Assembly (NCBI GenBank): GCA_026415195.1
Contig: JAOAHO010000014.1
Coordinates: 1-56,946, forward strand
Reading direction: 5' to 3'
DNA: 56,946 bases
From: Bacteroidia bacterium
GTDB taxonomy: Bacteria > Bacteroidota > Bacteroidia > B-17B0 > Aurantibacillaceae
The notes under the pieces are model-generated. The model ran no database searches. It had not been told where the DNA came from and was given only the letters and a program-made list of their open reading frames with translations. The translations under genes were made by a program, and so were the position numbers. This document shows, one piece after another, positions 1-9,074 of the stretch (its first letter is position 1; each line of letters starts with the position of its first letter).

Positions 1-418
1 GGTTTTTAAGTCTACGTATCTATTTGGAGCTTTTTCTCCTCTGGATGGAAGTAGGTTTTTATTAGAAATGCCATTTTGTAATACGCAAAGTTTTCAAGTA
101 TTTATCAATGAATTTTCTGCTCATAAACCCGAAGAATTTAAAATAATGGTACTTGATAACGGGGCCTTTCATAAAGCTAAATCATTACGTATTCCGGATA
201 ACATGGCGCTGGTATTTATTCCACCTTATAGCCCTGAATTAAATCCGGCAGAAAAAGTATGGGCATTCTTAAAACGAAACTTTACCAACCGATTATTTAA
301 AAATCTTGAGATGGTAAGTGAATTTATCTCCACAGAAATAAAAAAACTCAGTACTGACAACATCATTAAAATGTGTCGATTTGAATATATTAAGCCATCC
401 CCATTTTGGACTATTTAA
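1..418 (+). mobile_element. IS630-type insertion sequence, right-hand part only
   Basis: The transposase reading frame is already open at base 1, so the left part of the element lies outside the window. I could not identify a right terminal inverted repeat or a duplicated TA target with confidence, because the left end is not available for comparison. The element boundary is therefore placed only at the transposase stop codon, and the true right end may lie some tens of bases further on. Confidence 0.6.
2..418 (+). CDS. IS630-family transposase, C-terminal part (5' end outside window)
   Basis: This is the C-terminal part of a DDE transposase of the IS630/Tc1-mariner group, which cuts and pastes its element at TA dinucleotides. 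The frame runs from base 2 with no start codon needed; an internal ATG at 68 is not the true start. The second catalytic Asp is seen in VLDNGAFHKA (window codon 52). The glutamate is seen in the family signature PPYSPELNPAEKVW (codon 84). The first Asp must lie upstream of the window. The frame ends normally, so the gene may be intact. It lies downstream of the minus-strand deacetylase and transketolase genes and could have separated them from former operon partners, but that is inference. Confidence 0.85.
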   Translation, partial: VFKSTYLFGAFSPLDGSRFLLEMPFCNTQSFQVFINEFSAHKPEEFKIMVLDNGAFHKAKSLRIPDNMALVFIPPYSPELNPAEKVWAFLKRNFTNRLFKNLEMVSEFISTEIKKLSTDNIIKMCRFEYIKPSPFWTI

Positions 419-698
419 TTATTCAATTTGGTATTAGAGTCCATTGCGTATAATTTGAAAATCAGTTTAGGGATCATAGCTAAAATGGCATAGGCCAATC
501 AAAGAAAAACAAAGATAGATACCTTTTAAGGTTGCTAAAAGAGCCGGTCAGAGCATTCAATTTAGTGAATCCGTGTAAAAAAATAGATGTAAACGTGCTT
601 TATGATGTATTCAGTCATGGTTTTGTTTGATTTTTTTTAAGTGATTTGTTTTGCAATGGTCTCGTATTTTAATTACAAACTGAAAAGCAGTATGCTAT
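419..698. other. Intergenic region between the transposase gene and the deacetylase gene
   Basis: About 280 A+T-rich bases with no convincing reading frame, RNA gene or strong terminator hairpin. It should contain the right end of the IS element and the 3' flank of the minus-strand deacetylase gene. I see nothing else in it. Confidence 0.5.
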
Positions 699-1529
699 TT
701 ATTTTTCCACTATGATAGGCGCTTGTTTTTCCAATTCTTCCATGGCTGAAATATAATCCGTAAACTCAAACCCGCTTGTTTTCAAGTATTCCACCGTCTG
801 CATATACCACTCCATCCAGGTTTGAAACTTGGGCGAGAAGTATCGATCGTGAAAATCAATCACAAAAAAAGAAATATTTTCCTTCACCCCCTTTTCTATC
901 CTTGCTTTAGTGATCTCCATGCATTGCCTCAGGTTTTTCGATTGCCAGGGCCTTGGTTTTTCAATCACATAGCCGTCCATCATGTGTACCGGAAATTCCC
1001 ACATTTTTCCCACTTTGTAGGGGCTGCGGAATTCATACACGGAACTGTCGAAGCGGTAGCCGCATTCTGCCAGCAGATTCAGCGTGTGTTCGTTCTTTTT
1101 CAGGTAGTGCATGCGTATCCCGTTAACGGGCATTTTCTTTTTTTCTTCCAGCCGTTTTTTTTCGGCAAGCATGGATGTTTTATCGTCGTGCCGGATGCCG
1201 TGAAGTTCCACGCCGGCGCCTTCTTTCATCAGGAATTCCACAAACGGATTAATGTGTTCGTGCGGGTAGCTTAACCCGGTGCCGTTGGCTGTCCCGAAAA
1301 ACCAGGTGGCCGGAATGCCGTTGGCTTTGTTAAAAGCATGAAGTTCCTTAATGTTTTGCATTTTCCCTTCTATCAATTCCCGCCAGCGCAAGGCATATTC
1401 CTTCAGGGAAATTTTTCCTCCAAACAGTTCTATGTGTTTTCGGATGATTTGCTTGGGAATAATGGCATCCCGAAGCAAGTGCTCGCTCACATTTAAATGA
1501 TCGACATCATGCGAGACGATGATTTTCAT
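699..1529 (-). CDS. Polysaccharide deacetylase-like (CE4/NodB-type) protein
   Basis: A 276-residue cytosolic-looking protein without a signal peptide. The N-terminal SHDVDH motif (residues 6-11) and the H-x3-H pair in ELHGIRHDD (His110, His114) match the metal-binding motifs of the carbohydrate esterase 4 / WalW-like deacetylase fold, which removes acetyl groups from glycans. Substrate cannot be told; proteins of this type are often found with glycan-synthesis genes. It starts 6 bp after the stop of the transketolase gene, so the two are probably cotranscribed. The family call rests on motifs and length only. Confidence 0.75.
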   Translation of the reverse strand: MKIIVSHDVDHLNVSEHLLRDAIIPKQIIRKHIELFGGKISLKEYALRWRELIEGKMQNIKELHAFNKANGIPATWFFGTANGTGLSYPHEHINPFVEFLMKEGAGVELHGIRHDDKTSMLAEKKRLEEKKKMPVNGIRMHYLKKNEHTLNLLAECGYRFDSSVYEFRSPYKVGKMWEFPVHMMDGYVIEKPRPWQSKNLRQCMEITKARIEKGVKENISFFVIDFHDRYFSPKFQTWMEWYMQTVEYLKTSGFEFTDYISAMEELEKQAPIIVEK

Positions 1530-1535
1530 TCCTTA

Positions 1536-2381
1536 TTAATAATCGCCCAGCGTTTCTTCCAACCGGGCCAGGGCTTTTTGGGCTTGCTCATCATTGGGGG
1601 CCACGCCGTGCCAGTGGTGGGTGCCCATCATAAAATCAACCCCCATGCCCATTTCCGTGTGCATGATGATGGCTACCGGCTTTCCTTTGCCGGTGCGGCT
1701 TTTGGCTTCATTCAGATATTTTCTTACGGACTCAAGGTCGTTGCCGTTTTTGTTTTCCAACACATCCCACCCAAAGGCCTCCAGCTTGGCATGCAGGTCG
1801 CCCAGGGGCATCACGTCTTTCACATCTCCGTCTATCTGGCGGCCGTTGTAATCCACGGTCATAATCAGGTTGTCCACTTTCTTTCCCGCGGCAAACATTA
1901 ATGCCTCCCAGATTTGGCCTTCCTGCATCTCACCATCCCCTTGCAACGTAAACACAAGCCGTGTATCACCGTTAAGTTTTTTGGCCAGGGCAGCGCCAAT
2001 AGCCACGCTCAACCCCTGCCCCAGCGAACCCGTTGCCACGCGCACCCCCGGAAGCCCTTCATGGGTGGCCGGATGGCCCTGAAGCCGGCTGTTGATTTTT
2101 CGGAAGGTTTTCAATTCTTCTATTGGAAAATATCCGCATCGCGCCAAAACGCTGTAATAGACCGGGGTAATATGCCCGTTGCTCAGAAAAAAAAGATCCT
2201 GGTTTTTGCCGTCCATATCGAAAGGCGCAGGTATATGGTGCATTACTTCTTTAAACAACACTGCCATGAACTCCACACACCCCAGCGACCCCCCGGGATG
2301 GCCGGATTTGGCCCCGTGCACCATGCGAATGATATCGCGGCGCACCTGAGAACAAAATTTTTTCAAATCGTCTGAAGGCAT
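1536..2381 (-). CDS. Transketolase, N-terminal (ThDP-binding) subunit
   Basis: Corresponds to the N-terminal third to half of transketolase, the thiamine-diphosphate domain that moves two-carbon units in the pentose phosphate pathway. The start at MPSDDLKKFC gives 281 residues, normal for the stand-alone N-terminal subunit of split transketolases; an upstream frame extension looks non-coding. Visible motifs are GHPGGSLGCVE and the ThDP motif that starts GDGEMQEGQIWEAL and ends at VDYNGRQ. The C-terminal (pyrimidine/Rossmann) half is not next to it; the following gene is a deacetylase. The partner must be encoded elsewhere, beyond the window or beyond the IS element. Confidence 0.88.
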   Translation of the reverse strand: MPSDDLKKFCSQVRRDIIRMVHGAKSGHPGGSLGCVEFMAVLFKEVMHHIPAPFDMDGKNQDLFFLSNGHITPVYYSVLARCGYFPIEELKTFRKINSRLQGHPATHEGLPGVRVATGSLGQGLSVAIGAALAKKLNGDTRLVFTLQGDGEMQEGQIWEALMFAAGKKVDNLIMTVDYNGRQIDGDVKDVMPLGDLHAKLEAFGWDVLENKNGNDLESVRKYLNEAKSRTGKGKPVAIIMHTEMGMGVDFMMGTHHWHGVAPNDEQAQKALARLEETLGDY

Positions 2382-2450
2382 CTTGATTTTTCGGTAAAAA
2401 TACGGGTTATGCAAATCAGGGCAACTCAATTTTGAAAAGATTAAAAGTTT

Positions 2451-2517
2451 GTTGAAAAAACATTTTTCTCAAAAAACCATATCATTTGAATGTTAATAAA
2501 AAACGTGATTTTTCAAC
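2451..2517. repeat. Spaced 9-bp inverted repeat in the tkt/ychF divergent region
   Basis: GTTGAAAAA at 2451-2459 is matched exactly by TTTTTCAAC at 2509-2517, with 49 bases between. The region lies between the divergent transketolase and ychF genes. It is A+T-rich, so the match may be chance; no known function. Confidence 0.3.
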
Positions 2518-2549
2518 CTCTTCAAGCAAGAATAAAATAGGTTAAGCAT

Positions 2550-2557
2550 TACTTTTG
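2550..2557 (+). promoter_or_regulatory. Bacteroidota -7 element (TACTTTTG) for ychF
   Basis: TACTTTTG fits the phylum consensus TAnnTTTG exactly and ends 15 bases before the ychF ATG at 2573, implying a very short leader. No convincing -33 TTG at the usual distance was seen. Its position also argues against the upstream TTG start at 2555, which would lie inside the promoter. Confidence 0.55.
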
Positions 2558-2572
2558 CATTTTTCAAACACT

Positions 2573-3673
2573 ATGTCGTTAAAGTGCGGAATTGTGGGAT
2601 TGCCGAATGTGGGGAAGTCCACGCTTTTTAATTGCCTGAGCAATGCCCGTGCTCAGGCAGCCAATTTTCCTTTTTGTACCATAGAACCCAATGTGGGCAC
2701 CATCATCGTCCCCGACGCACGCCTGAACAAGCTGGCTGATCTGGTGAAGCCCCAAAGCATCGTGCCCACCACCGTGGAAATTGTGGATATTGCCGGGCTG
2801 GTGAAAGGAGCCAGCAAAGGAGAGGGGCTCGGAAATAAGTTTTTGGCCAACATCCGCGAATGCAGCGCCATCATACATGTGCTCCGCTGCTTCGACGACC
2901 CCAATGTGGTGCACGTGGACGGAAGCGTGAACCCCGTGCGCGACAAAGAAATTATTGATACGGAACTCCAACTGAAAGATCTGGAAACCGTGGAGGCCCG
3001 CATCTCCAGAATTGAAAAGCAGGCCCGCAGCGGAGGCGACAAAACCGCAGCCAAAACACTGGAAGTACTGTTGAAAGTAAAACAATGCCTGGAAAGCGGA
3101 AAATCGGCCAGAACGCTGGGGCTGGAAGCGGCTGAACTGGAACTGATTCATGATTTGTTTTTGCTTACCCTGAAGCCCGTCATGTATGTTTGTAACGTGG
3201 ATGAAGCATCGGTTATGACGGGCAATGCACACACGGCGGCGGTGGAAAAAGCCATTAAGGATGAAAATGCCAAAATGCTCTTAATCACTGCCCAGATGGA
3301 AAGCGAAATTGCGGCGCTGGAAAATTATGAAGAAAGAAAAATTTTTCTTCAGGAATTGGGATTAGAGGAGCCGGGCGTGAATAAGCTTATCAGGGCCGCA
3401 TATGAACTGCTGAACCTCCAAACGTTTTTTACGGCCGGAGAGAAGGAAGTGCGCGCCTGGACCATCGAAAAAGGGTGGACCGCGCCTCAGGCGGCCGGCG
3501 TCATTCATTCCGATTTTGAGCGCGGATTCATTAAGGCGGAAGTAATTGCCTATGAAGATTATGTTACGTTGGGTTCGGAAGCCGCATGCAGGGAAGCAGG
3601 CAAACTGCGCATGGAAGGAAAAAATTATGTGGTGAAAGACGGTGACGTGATGCATTTTCATTTTAATGTTTAA
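2573..3673 (+). CDS. ychF: Redox-responsive P-loop ATPase/GTPase YchF (OLA1/Obg family)
   Basis: A 366-residue universal translation-associated P-loop NTPase that prefers ATP. The Walker A motif GLPNVGKST is at residues 9-17, followed by the Obg-type switch region DIAGLVKGASKGEGLGNKF. The altered base-specificity motif NVDE, characteristic of YchF, replaces the NKxD of true GTPases. The C-terminal TGS domain is recognisable by VRAWTIEKGWTAPQAAGVIH. Length is normal (about 363). The ATG at 2573 was chosen over a TTG at 2555 because it gives the canonical N-terminus and leaves room for the promoter element. parE follows after 6 bp and is likely cotranscribed. Confidence 0.97.
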   Translation: MSLKCGIVGLPNVGKSTLFNCLSNARAQAANFPFCTIEPNVGTIIVPDARLNKLADLVKPQSIVPTTVEIVDIAGLVKGASKGEGLGNKFLANIRECSAIIHVLRCFDDPNVVHVDGSVNPVRDKEIIDTELQLKDLETVEARISRIEKQARSGGDKTAAKTLEVLLKVKQCLESGKSARTLGLEAAELELIHDLFLLTLKPVMYVCNVDEASVMTGNAHTAAVEKAIKDENAKMLLITAQMESEIAALENYEERKIFLQELGLEEPGVNKLIRAAYELLNLQTFFTAGEKEVRAWTIEKGWTAPQAAGVIHSDFERGFIKAEVIAYEDYVTLGSEAACREAGKLRMEGKNYVVKDGDVMHFHFNV

Positions 3674-3679
3674 GAAATT

Positions 3680-5536
3680 ATGAGCGAAACGAAAGTGAAA
3701 TATACCGAAGAAGACATCAAATCGCTGGACTGGCGCGAGCACATCCGCATGCGTCCGGGGATGTACATCGGAAAGCTGGGCGACGGAAGCGCTCCTGACG
3801 ATGGCATTTATGTTTTGCTGAAAGAGATTATTGATAATTCCATCGACGAGCATTTGATGGGAGCAGGCGACAAAATTGAAATCACCCTGAACGAAGGGGA
3901 AATCACGGTGCGTGATTATGGGCGTGGTATCCCGTTGGGAAAAGTAGTGGATGCAGTGTCGAAGATGAACACGGGGGCTAAATATGATTCCGAGGCTTTT
4001 AAGCGATCGATAGGATTGAATGGTGTGGGAACCAAAGCTGTCAATGCCCTTTCACATTACTTTAAAGTGACTTCATATCGCGACGGACAGGCCAAAACTG
4101 CTGAATTTGAAAGGGGAATATTAATAAAAGAACACAAAATCACACCGGCTCCTCACGAAAAAAACGGTACTCTGGTGGTGTTTCGCCCCGACGACACAGT
4201 ATTCAAAAAATATCATTTTGTTCATGAATACATCGACAAAATGGTATGGAACTACGCATTCCTGAATACAGGCCTAAAGCTGTATTTCAACGGAGTGGAA
4301 TATAAATCGGAGAACGGCTTGCGCGACTTGCTCGAAAAAAACATTACCGGTGAAATTCTTTATCCCATCATCCACCTGAAGGGGAAAGACATTGAAGTGG
4401 CCCTGACGCACAGCAACGAGCATTTTTCCGAAGAATATTATTCCTATGTGAATGGCCAGTATACGCCTCAGGGCGGCACCCATCAGGCCGCTTTCCGCGA
4501 GGCCCTGGTTCGAACCGTGCGTGAATTTTTCAAAAAAGACTACGACCCCACCGACATACGCAAATCGATAGTGGCCGCCATTTCGGTTCGCATACAGGAA
4601 CCGGTATTTGAGTCGCAGACCAAAACGCGCCTGGGTTCGAACGAAATTGCGCCCGGCGGACAAAGTTTGCGAAGCTTTGTAGGTGATTTCCTGAAAGAGC
4701 AACTGGATAATTATCTGCACCGTAAACCAGAAACCGCCAAAGCGCTCGAGGCTAAAATCCTGGCCAACGAAAGAGAAAGAAAAGAACTGCAGGGCATTCA
4801 AAAACTGGCACGCGATCGGGCTAAAAAAGCATCGCTGCACAACAAAAAATTACGCGACTGCCGCATTCACCTTACCGATATGAAAGACCCTCGCCGCCTG
4901 GAAAGTACATTATTCATTTGCGAGGGCGATTCGGCCAGTGGCTCCATTACCAAAGTGCGTGATGTGAACACCCAGGCCGTTTTCAGTTTAAAAGGAAAGC
5001 CCCTGAATTGCTTCGGCATGAGCAAAAAGGTGGTGTATGAAAACGAGGAATTTAATTTGCTCCAGGCCGCACTTAATATTGAAAACGGGCTGGAAGACCT
5101 GAGGTATAACAACATCATCATTGCCACCGATGCCGATGTGGACGGCATGCATATCCGCCTTTTGTTATTAACCTTTTTTCTGCAATTTTTTCCAGATCTG
5201 GTTAAAAACAACCATGTGAAAATCCTTCAGACCCCGCTTTTCAGGGTTAGGAATAAAAAAGAGACCATATACTGTTATTCGGAGCAGGAAAAGGAAGAAG
5301 CTATTAAGAAATTGGGGGGAAAGCCGGAGATTACCCGATTTAAGGGGCTGGGAGAAATCAGCCCTGACGAGTTCAGGAATTTTATCGGTAAAGACATGCG
5401 GCTGGAGCCCGTTATGCTCGACCAAAAGGCCAGCATACAGGAACTTCTTTCCTATTATATGGGCAAAAACACCCCCCAAAGACAGGAATTTATCATCGAC
5501 AATCTTAGAATTGAAATCGATAAAGCTGAGGTATGA
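3680..5536 (+). CDS. parE: DNA topoisomerase IV subunit B
   Basis: A 618-residue type IIA topoisomerase ATPase subunit that works with ParC to decatenate chromosomes. The GHKL ATPase domain has [16 protein letters not shown] and [14 protein letters not shown]. The transducer is followed by a TOPRIM domain with EGDSASGS and the acidic [12 protein letters not shown] metal-binding site, and the [10 protein letters not shown] segment lies near the C-terminus. The [19 protein letters not shown] block is typical of Bacteroidota ParE rather than GyrB, but the GyrB/ParE distinction rests on resemblance. parC is not adjacent; the next genes are envelope lipoproteins. Downstream 103 bp are non-coding and hold the next promoter. 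Confidence 0.93.
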   Translation: MSETKVKYTEEDIKSLDWREHIRMRPGMYIGKLGDGSAPDDGIYVLLKEIIDNSIDEHLMGAGDKIEITLNEGEITVRDYGRGIPLGKVVDAVSKMNTGAKYDSEAFKRSIGLNGVGTKAVNALSHYFKVTSYRDGQAKTAEFERGILIKEHKITPAPHEKNGTLVVFRPDDTVFKKYHFVHEYIDKMVWNYAFLNTGLKLYFNGVEYKSENGLRDLLEKNITGEILYPIIHLKGKDIEVALTHSNEHFSEEYYSYVNGQYTPQGGTHQAAFREALVRTVREFFKKDYDPTDIRKSIVAAISVRIQEPVFESQTKTRLGSNEIAPGGQSLRSFVGDFLKEQLDNYLHRKPETAKALEAKILANERERKELQGIQKLARDRAKKASLHNKKLRDCRIHLTDMKDPRRLESTLFICEGDSASGSITKVRDVNTQAVFSLKGKPLNCFGMSKKVVYENEEFNLLQAALNIENGLEDLRYNNIIIATDADVDGMHIRLLLLTFFLQFFPDLVKNNHVKILQTPLFRVRNKKETIYCYSEQEKEEAIKKLGGKPEITRFKGLGEISPDEFRNFIGKDMRLEPVMLDQKASIQELLSYYMGKNTPQRQEFIIDNLRIEIDKAEV

Positions 5537-5613
5537 AACGATATTTCTTAAATTTTTGGTTAATTGAAGTTAAAGTTTTACCTTTAAGTAACGTTCGGCA
5601 TATTGCTTGAATA

Positions 5614-5621
5614 TATCTTTG
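5614..5621 (+). promoter_or_regulatory. -7 element (TATCTTTG) for the LPP20-like lipoprotein gene
   Basis: TATCTTTG is an exact TAnnTTTG match ending 19 bases before the ATG at 5640. It indicates that the lipoprotein cluster has its own promoter after parE. No clear -33 element. Confidence 0.55.
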
Positions 5622-5639
5622 CATAAAATAAAAAAAGTT

Positions 5640-6215
5640 ATGAAAACACAATTACTTGTTTTAACGACTGTGGGTTTGCTGGCATTTACAGCGTGTAAAT
5701 CAAAGAAGAAAACCCCCATACAGCAAGAAACCGGAGCTAAAGAAATTTCAGTTCCGTTCAGTTCGAAAGAATACCGTACGGACGAAAACTATTTCCGTGC
5801 CAAACAAGTGGGAAAGTCGCCCGACTTAGCAACCGCCAAAAAAATTGCCTTTCAGAATGCCAAATCGGAAATGGCAGGCAACATTCAGGCCATGATCAAA
5901 AGGGTGACCGACCAATATACCAACCAAAGAACTGTGGGTAATGCTCAGGAATTTGAAAACAAATTTGAAGAACTTGCCCGTGAAGTAGTAAACCTGCAAC
6001 TTTCCAACGTGAAGGAAATCGGGGAAAAGATTTTTAAAGAACCCGACGGTTCCTATACTTACTGGATTGCCATTGAAGCCGGAAAGAAAGAAGTGTTTGA
6101 GCGTCTGGATCAAAAAATTTCCAATGATGCCAAACTCAGGCTGGATTACGACAAAAAGAAATTCGAAGAAATTTTCAATGCCGAAATGAAAAAACTTGCT
6201 GAAGGCCAACCTTAA
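5640..6215 (+). CDS. LPP20-like lipoprotein
   Basis: A 191-residue lipoprotein. The N-terminus is a lipoprotein signal peptide with lipobox AFTAC just before a basic KSKKK stretch. The body resembles the LPP20/FlgO-like domain: an early segment of the form ATAKKIAFQNAKSEMA followed by a helical region and a strand GSYTYWIAIEAGKKEV, as in proteins where repeated 'DAkr.A..nA...' helices precede a beta sheet. The function of the family in Bacteroidota is not known. The ATG at 5640 was chosen because it starts the signal peptide. A perfect terminator follows directly. A second protein of the same kind lies two genes downstream. Confidence 0.75.
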   Translation: MKTQLLVLTTVGLLAFTACKSKKKTPIQQETGAKEISVPFSSKEYRTDENYFRAKQVGKSPDLATAKKIAFQNAKSEMAGNIQAMIKRVTDQYTNQRTVGNAQEFENKFEELAREVVNLQLSNVKEIGEKIFKEPDGSYTYWIAIEAGKKEVFERLDQKISNDAKLRLDYDKKKFEEIFNAEMKKLAEGQP

Positions 6216-6234
6216 TATGAATCCTTGATTTCAT

Positions 6235-6266
6235 AAAAGAGCATCCCTTGTGATGCTCTTTTTTTT
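6235..6266 (+). terminator. Rho-independent terminator abutting the next start codon
   Basis: Perfect 10-bp stem AAAGAGCATC / GATGCTCTTT (6236-6245, 6252-6261) with a 6-base loop, running into an uninterrupted T tract to 6266. The next ATG is at 6273, so no promoter fits between; downstream expression would need read-through or a promoter inside the preceding gene. Confidence 0.9.
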
Positions 6267-6272
6267 ACCAAA

Positions 6273-7601
6273 ATGAATTCCATAAAAAAAATATTTGTCC
6301 TGATACTATTGGCATTCCTGCCCGCCTGTACCGGCACCAAAAAATATTATAAAGCGGCCGAGAAGCTTGAAAAACAGGGATTAATTAATGAGGCGGCGGA
6401 ATTTTACATGGAATCGCTCAGGCGAAAGCCAACCAATGTGGATGCCCAAATCAAACTGAAGCAGGTGGGCCAAAAATACGTAACCTCGCTTTCCACCGAC
6501 TTCTTTCGATACTTCAATATGAATAATGATGAAAAAGCGTTGAGCACTTTTGAAAAAATGAAAAATTTTACCCAACAAGCCCAACAACTCAATGTGAACC
6601 TTGATTATCCGCATGCGTATGATGAAGATTACAGGCAACTGGTGGAAAGGTATTGTGACCGGAAATATCATGAAGGGGAAAAATATTTCAAGCTAAAGCA
6701 ATATGGCATGGCCATAAAAAAATTCGACGAGGTAAAAAAATACAAGCCGGAATATAAAAAGATGAACTTTTACTATAAGGAAGCGTATTGTGAACCAATA
6801 TACGATCGGGCCATGCAATGGATACAGGAAAAAAGGTATGCGGAAGCCATTCCGGAACTTCAAAAAATCACGGCCAAATATCCCGATTACAAGAGGGCTT
6901 CCTTTGCGCTTGATGTTGCATTAAATTCCACAAAAAAAACCATTACCATGATCAACGGCACAAGCGGAAAGGAAAGAGGGCTTTCCACACAATTGGCACA
7001 TGAAATCAGAAATTCGCTTTCCAACAACAACAACATAGAATTCGTCTCGAACCCACTGTTTGAAAATGCAAAGGTATCGGCTGACAACAAAGATGTATTG
7101 AGGGCTTTTTCCAAAGCTGCAGAGACGGATTACTTATATGTATTTTACCTTTCAAATTACAAAATGGAAAGTTCCCCATTAAGGCGTAATCGCCAAAAAG
7201 CATGGCTTCAAATCACACAAACCAAGGACGATTCGATTTTTTATTCATATGTTCCCGTGGAGTATTTTCAGGCCAGTGCCCAAAAAAAACTAACCATAAC
7301 ATACAATGAAGAACTCATCAGGGCTTCAGATATGGCCACATTGAATGAACTTCAAAAAAATTATGAAGAAATCGATCAGATAGAATACAATGAATTGCCT
7401 CCCCATATATCGAAAAAAAACATTCCCAATCTTTTTCCTGTCAATCCGCAACTTACCCCCGTTCAAATGTTTACGGTCAGGAACTGGAGAAAGCAATTTG
7501 ATGCACGAAACACCCTTCGATCGGATGCCGAAATGGAAAAAAGCATCATAAGCAAAATGATTAATCAATCATCCGGAAACATGTTCAGTAATCTTAAATA
7601 A
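6273..7601 (+). CDS. TPR-repeat lipoprotein, function unknown
   Basis: A 442-residue lipoprotein with lipobox FLPAC. Three or more TPR-like helical pairs are visible in the first half: around AAEFYMESLRRKP, then MAIKKFDEVKKYKP, then AEAIPELQKITAKYP. The C-terminal half has no motif I recognise; a region around RAFSKAAETDYLYVFYLS resembles beta-rich domains of periplasmic proteins. It starts 6 bp after a strong terminator and its stop overlaps the next start by one base (TAATG), so it is translationally coupled to the next gene. A role in envelope assembly together with its LPP20-like neighbours is inference. Confidence 0.7.
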   Translation: MNSIKKIFVLILLAFLPACTGTKKYYKAAEKLEKQGLINEAAEFYMESLRRKPTNVDAQIKLKQVGQKYVTSLSTDFFRYFNMNNDEKALSTFEKMKNFTQQAQQLNVNLDYPHAYDEDYRQLVERYCDRKYHEGEKYFKLKQYGMAIKKFDEVKKYKPEYKKMNFYYKEAYCEPIYDRAMQWIQEKRYAEAIPELQKITAKYPDYKRASFALDVALNSTKKTITMINGTSGKERGLSTQLAHEIRNSLSNNNNIEFVSNPLFENAKVSADNKDVLRAFSKAAETDYLYVFYLSNYKMESSPLRRNRQKAWLQITQTKDDSIFYSYVPVEYFQASAQKKLTITYNEELIRASDMATLNELQKNYEEIDQIEYNELPPHISKKNIPNLFPVNPQLTPVQMFTVRNWRKQFDARNTLRSDAEMEKSIISKMINQSSGNMFSNLK

Positions 7602-8995
7602 TGAAGCAAAAAATTTTTTTGATCATAATTATTCTTTGTTCAGCGGTTTTTTCACAAAATCCGTCTCTTGCCCCACCATCGTGGGTTTCGAACCGTCCGG
7701 TGAGCGCCTCAAGGTTTATCGGAATCGGAGTGGCTGAAAAAACTCCAGGGTCAAATTATATGATGGAGGCCAAAAAAAATGCGCTTTACGACATGGCTTC
7801 AGAAATCAAGGTTAACATCTCTTCGAACTCCATGCTTTACTCTTATCAAAATAATAACCAGTTTAACCAAACCTATAATTCGCTAATTAAATTAAGTAAT
7901 ACGGAAAACATCGAGGGCTACCAACAAGCCGGCACTTATGAAAACGAGAAACAATATTGGGTCTATTACTACCTTGAAAAAGAAGAATATTTCCGGCGCA
8001 AAGAACAAAAAAAGCAACAGACGCTGCAACAGGCATCGCAACTGCTATCGAATGCCGACAGGGAATTAAAGTCGGGGAATTTTACCAATGCCCTTTTGTT
8101 TCGGTTAAAAGCATTCGGGGTTTTGATTCCTTACATGAATGAAGAAGTGAAGCTTAATCCTCTGGAAGCCGGTGGCATTTCGAATCCGGTTCAACTCTTT
8201 CAGTTGATACAAAATCAACTGGATGCTATTGCCTTTCAGGCAAATACAACTTCGTTTGATGTGATTCCGCTTCAAAAGACTTATCAAGACCTGGAAATAA
8301 AATTTACCAACCACATCCCCTACCAATTTGCCCAACTGCCTTTCTTTATTGAATATAATGAAGAGGAAATCCGTCCTGGTCATGAAATTGAGGAGGTAAC
8401 AGCGAACAATGTGATCAAATTCTCTATAGAAAAAATTATGAAAATTTCCGGTGACATCACCATCCACTTTACTCCCGACCTTGAAGCTCTGAGCAAGCGC
8501 GATACGGTGGCATTGGCGGGCGCCATGCTGGCCAAGCAAATTCTTAACCTGCCCAAAAAGCAAATTACCTTACGCCTGAGGAATATTATGATCTATTACG
8601 ATTTCCAATTACAAAATTTTTCTAAGAAAATCAGCACATCCGAGGCATCATCCTGGGATTATACGTTTAAGGAATTTTTTAAAGGGCTACCCATCCAGGA
8701 AACCAATGACCCAAAATCGGCTGATTTCATCATTACCTGCATTGCAAATACTTCCCTTGATGCCGACAATCAATATTTATTTTCTTCCACACAAAATTAC
8801 CTTGCAGAATTAAAAGCGGAGTTCATTCTTAAAAATGCTTTTCAGAAAGAAATATACCGGCATTCCTTAAATCAAATGCACGGTTATGACAAAGACAAGT
8901 TTGCTTCCGGCCTTAAAGCATATCTGAGCAAAAAAGCCAAAGCTGGAATGAAAGAAGCGGCCTTGCACATACAAAGAAACCTTTTGGATTTTTAA
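7601..8995 (+). CDS. Secreted LPP20-domain protein
   Basis: A 464-residue protein with a Sec signal peptide ending near AVFSQ and no lipobox cysteine, so it is periplasmic or outer-membrane associated. Residues about 25-130 carry an LPP20-like domain: WVSNRPVSASRFIGIGVAE, then a helix YMMEAKKNALYDMASEIKV, then YWVYYYLEKEEY. A Glu/Lys/Gln-rich linker follows, then a long unrecognised region with a late segment (SADFIITCIANTS) resembling domains that bind partner lipoproteins. The start overlaps the preceding stop by one base. The three genes 5640-8995 look like a single envelope module conserved in kind within Bacteroidota; no specific function can be given. Confidence 0.7.
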   Translation: MKQKIFLIIIILCSAVFSQNPSLAPPSWVSNRPVSASRFIGIGVAEKTPGSNYMMEAKKNALYDMASEIKVNISSNSMLYSYQNNNQFNQTYNSLIKLSNTENIEGYQQAGTYENEKQYWVYYYLEKEEYFRRKEQKKQQTLQQASQLLSNADRELKSGNFTNALLFRLKAFGVLIPYMNEEVKLNPLEAGGISNPVQLFQLIQNQLDAIAFQANTTSFDVIPLQKTYQDLEIKFTNHIPYQFAQLPFFIEYNEEEIRPGHEIEEVTANNVIKFSIEKIMKISGDITIHFTPDLEALSKRDTVALAGAMLAKQILNLPKKQITLRLRNIMIYYDFQLQNFSKKISTSEASSWDYTFKEFFKGLPIQETNDPKSADFIITCIANTSLDADNQYLFSSTQNYLAELKAEFILKNAFQKEIYRHSLNQMHGYDKDKFASGLKAYLSKKAKAGMKEAALHIQRNLLDF

Positions 8996-9059
8996 AATAT
9001 ATTTAAGCGTCCTAAGATAAAATTCCTTACGAGAGTATTCCTTTGGATTAAGATTTTAC

Positions 9060-9067
9060 TAAATTTG
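9060..9067 (+). promoter_or_regulatory. -7 element (TAAATTTG) for the Rieske-like lipoprotein gene
   Basis: Exact TAnnTTTG match that ends only 7 bases before the ATG at 9075, so the transcript would be nearly leaderless. A TTG at 9043-9045 lies closer than the usual -33 spacing. Confidence 0.5.
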
Positions 9068-9074
9068 TTAATCC

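Noticed and set aside
5315-5320. Shorter G/C runs (six or seven bases) in parE, hpd, the TMTC-like gene and others as phase-variable tracts
   Set aside because: Too short to slip often; only the two eight-base runs in the glycan operon were kept.
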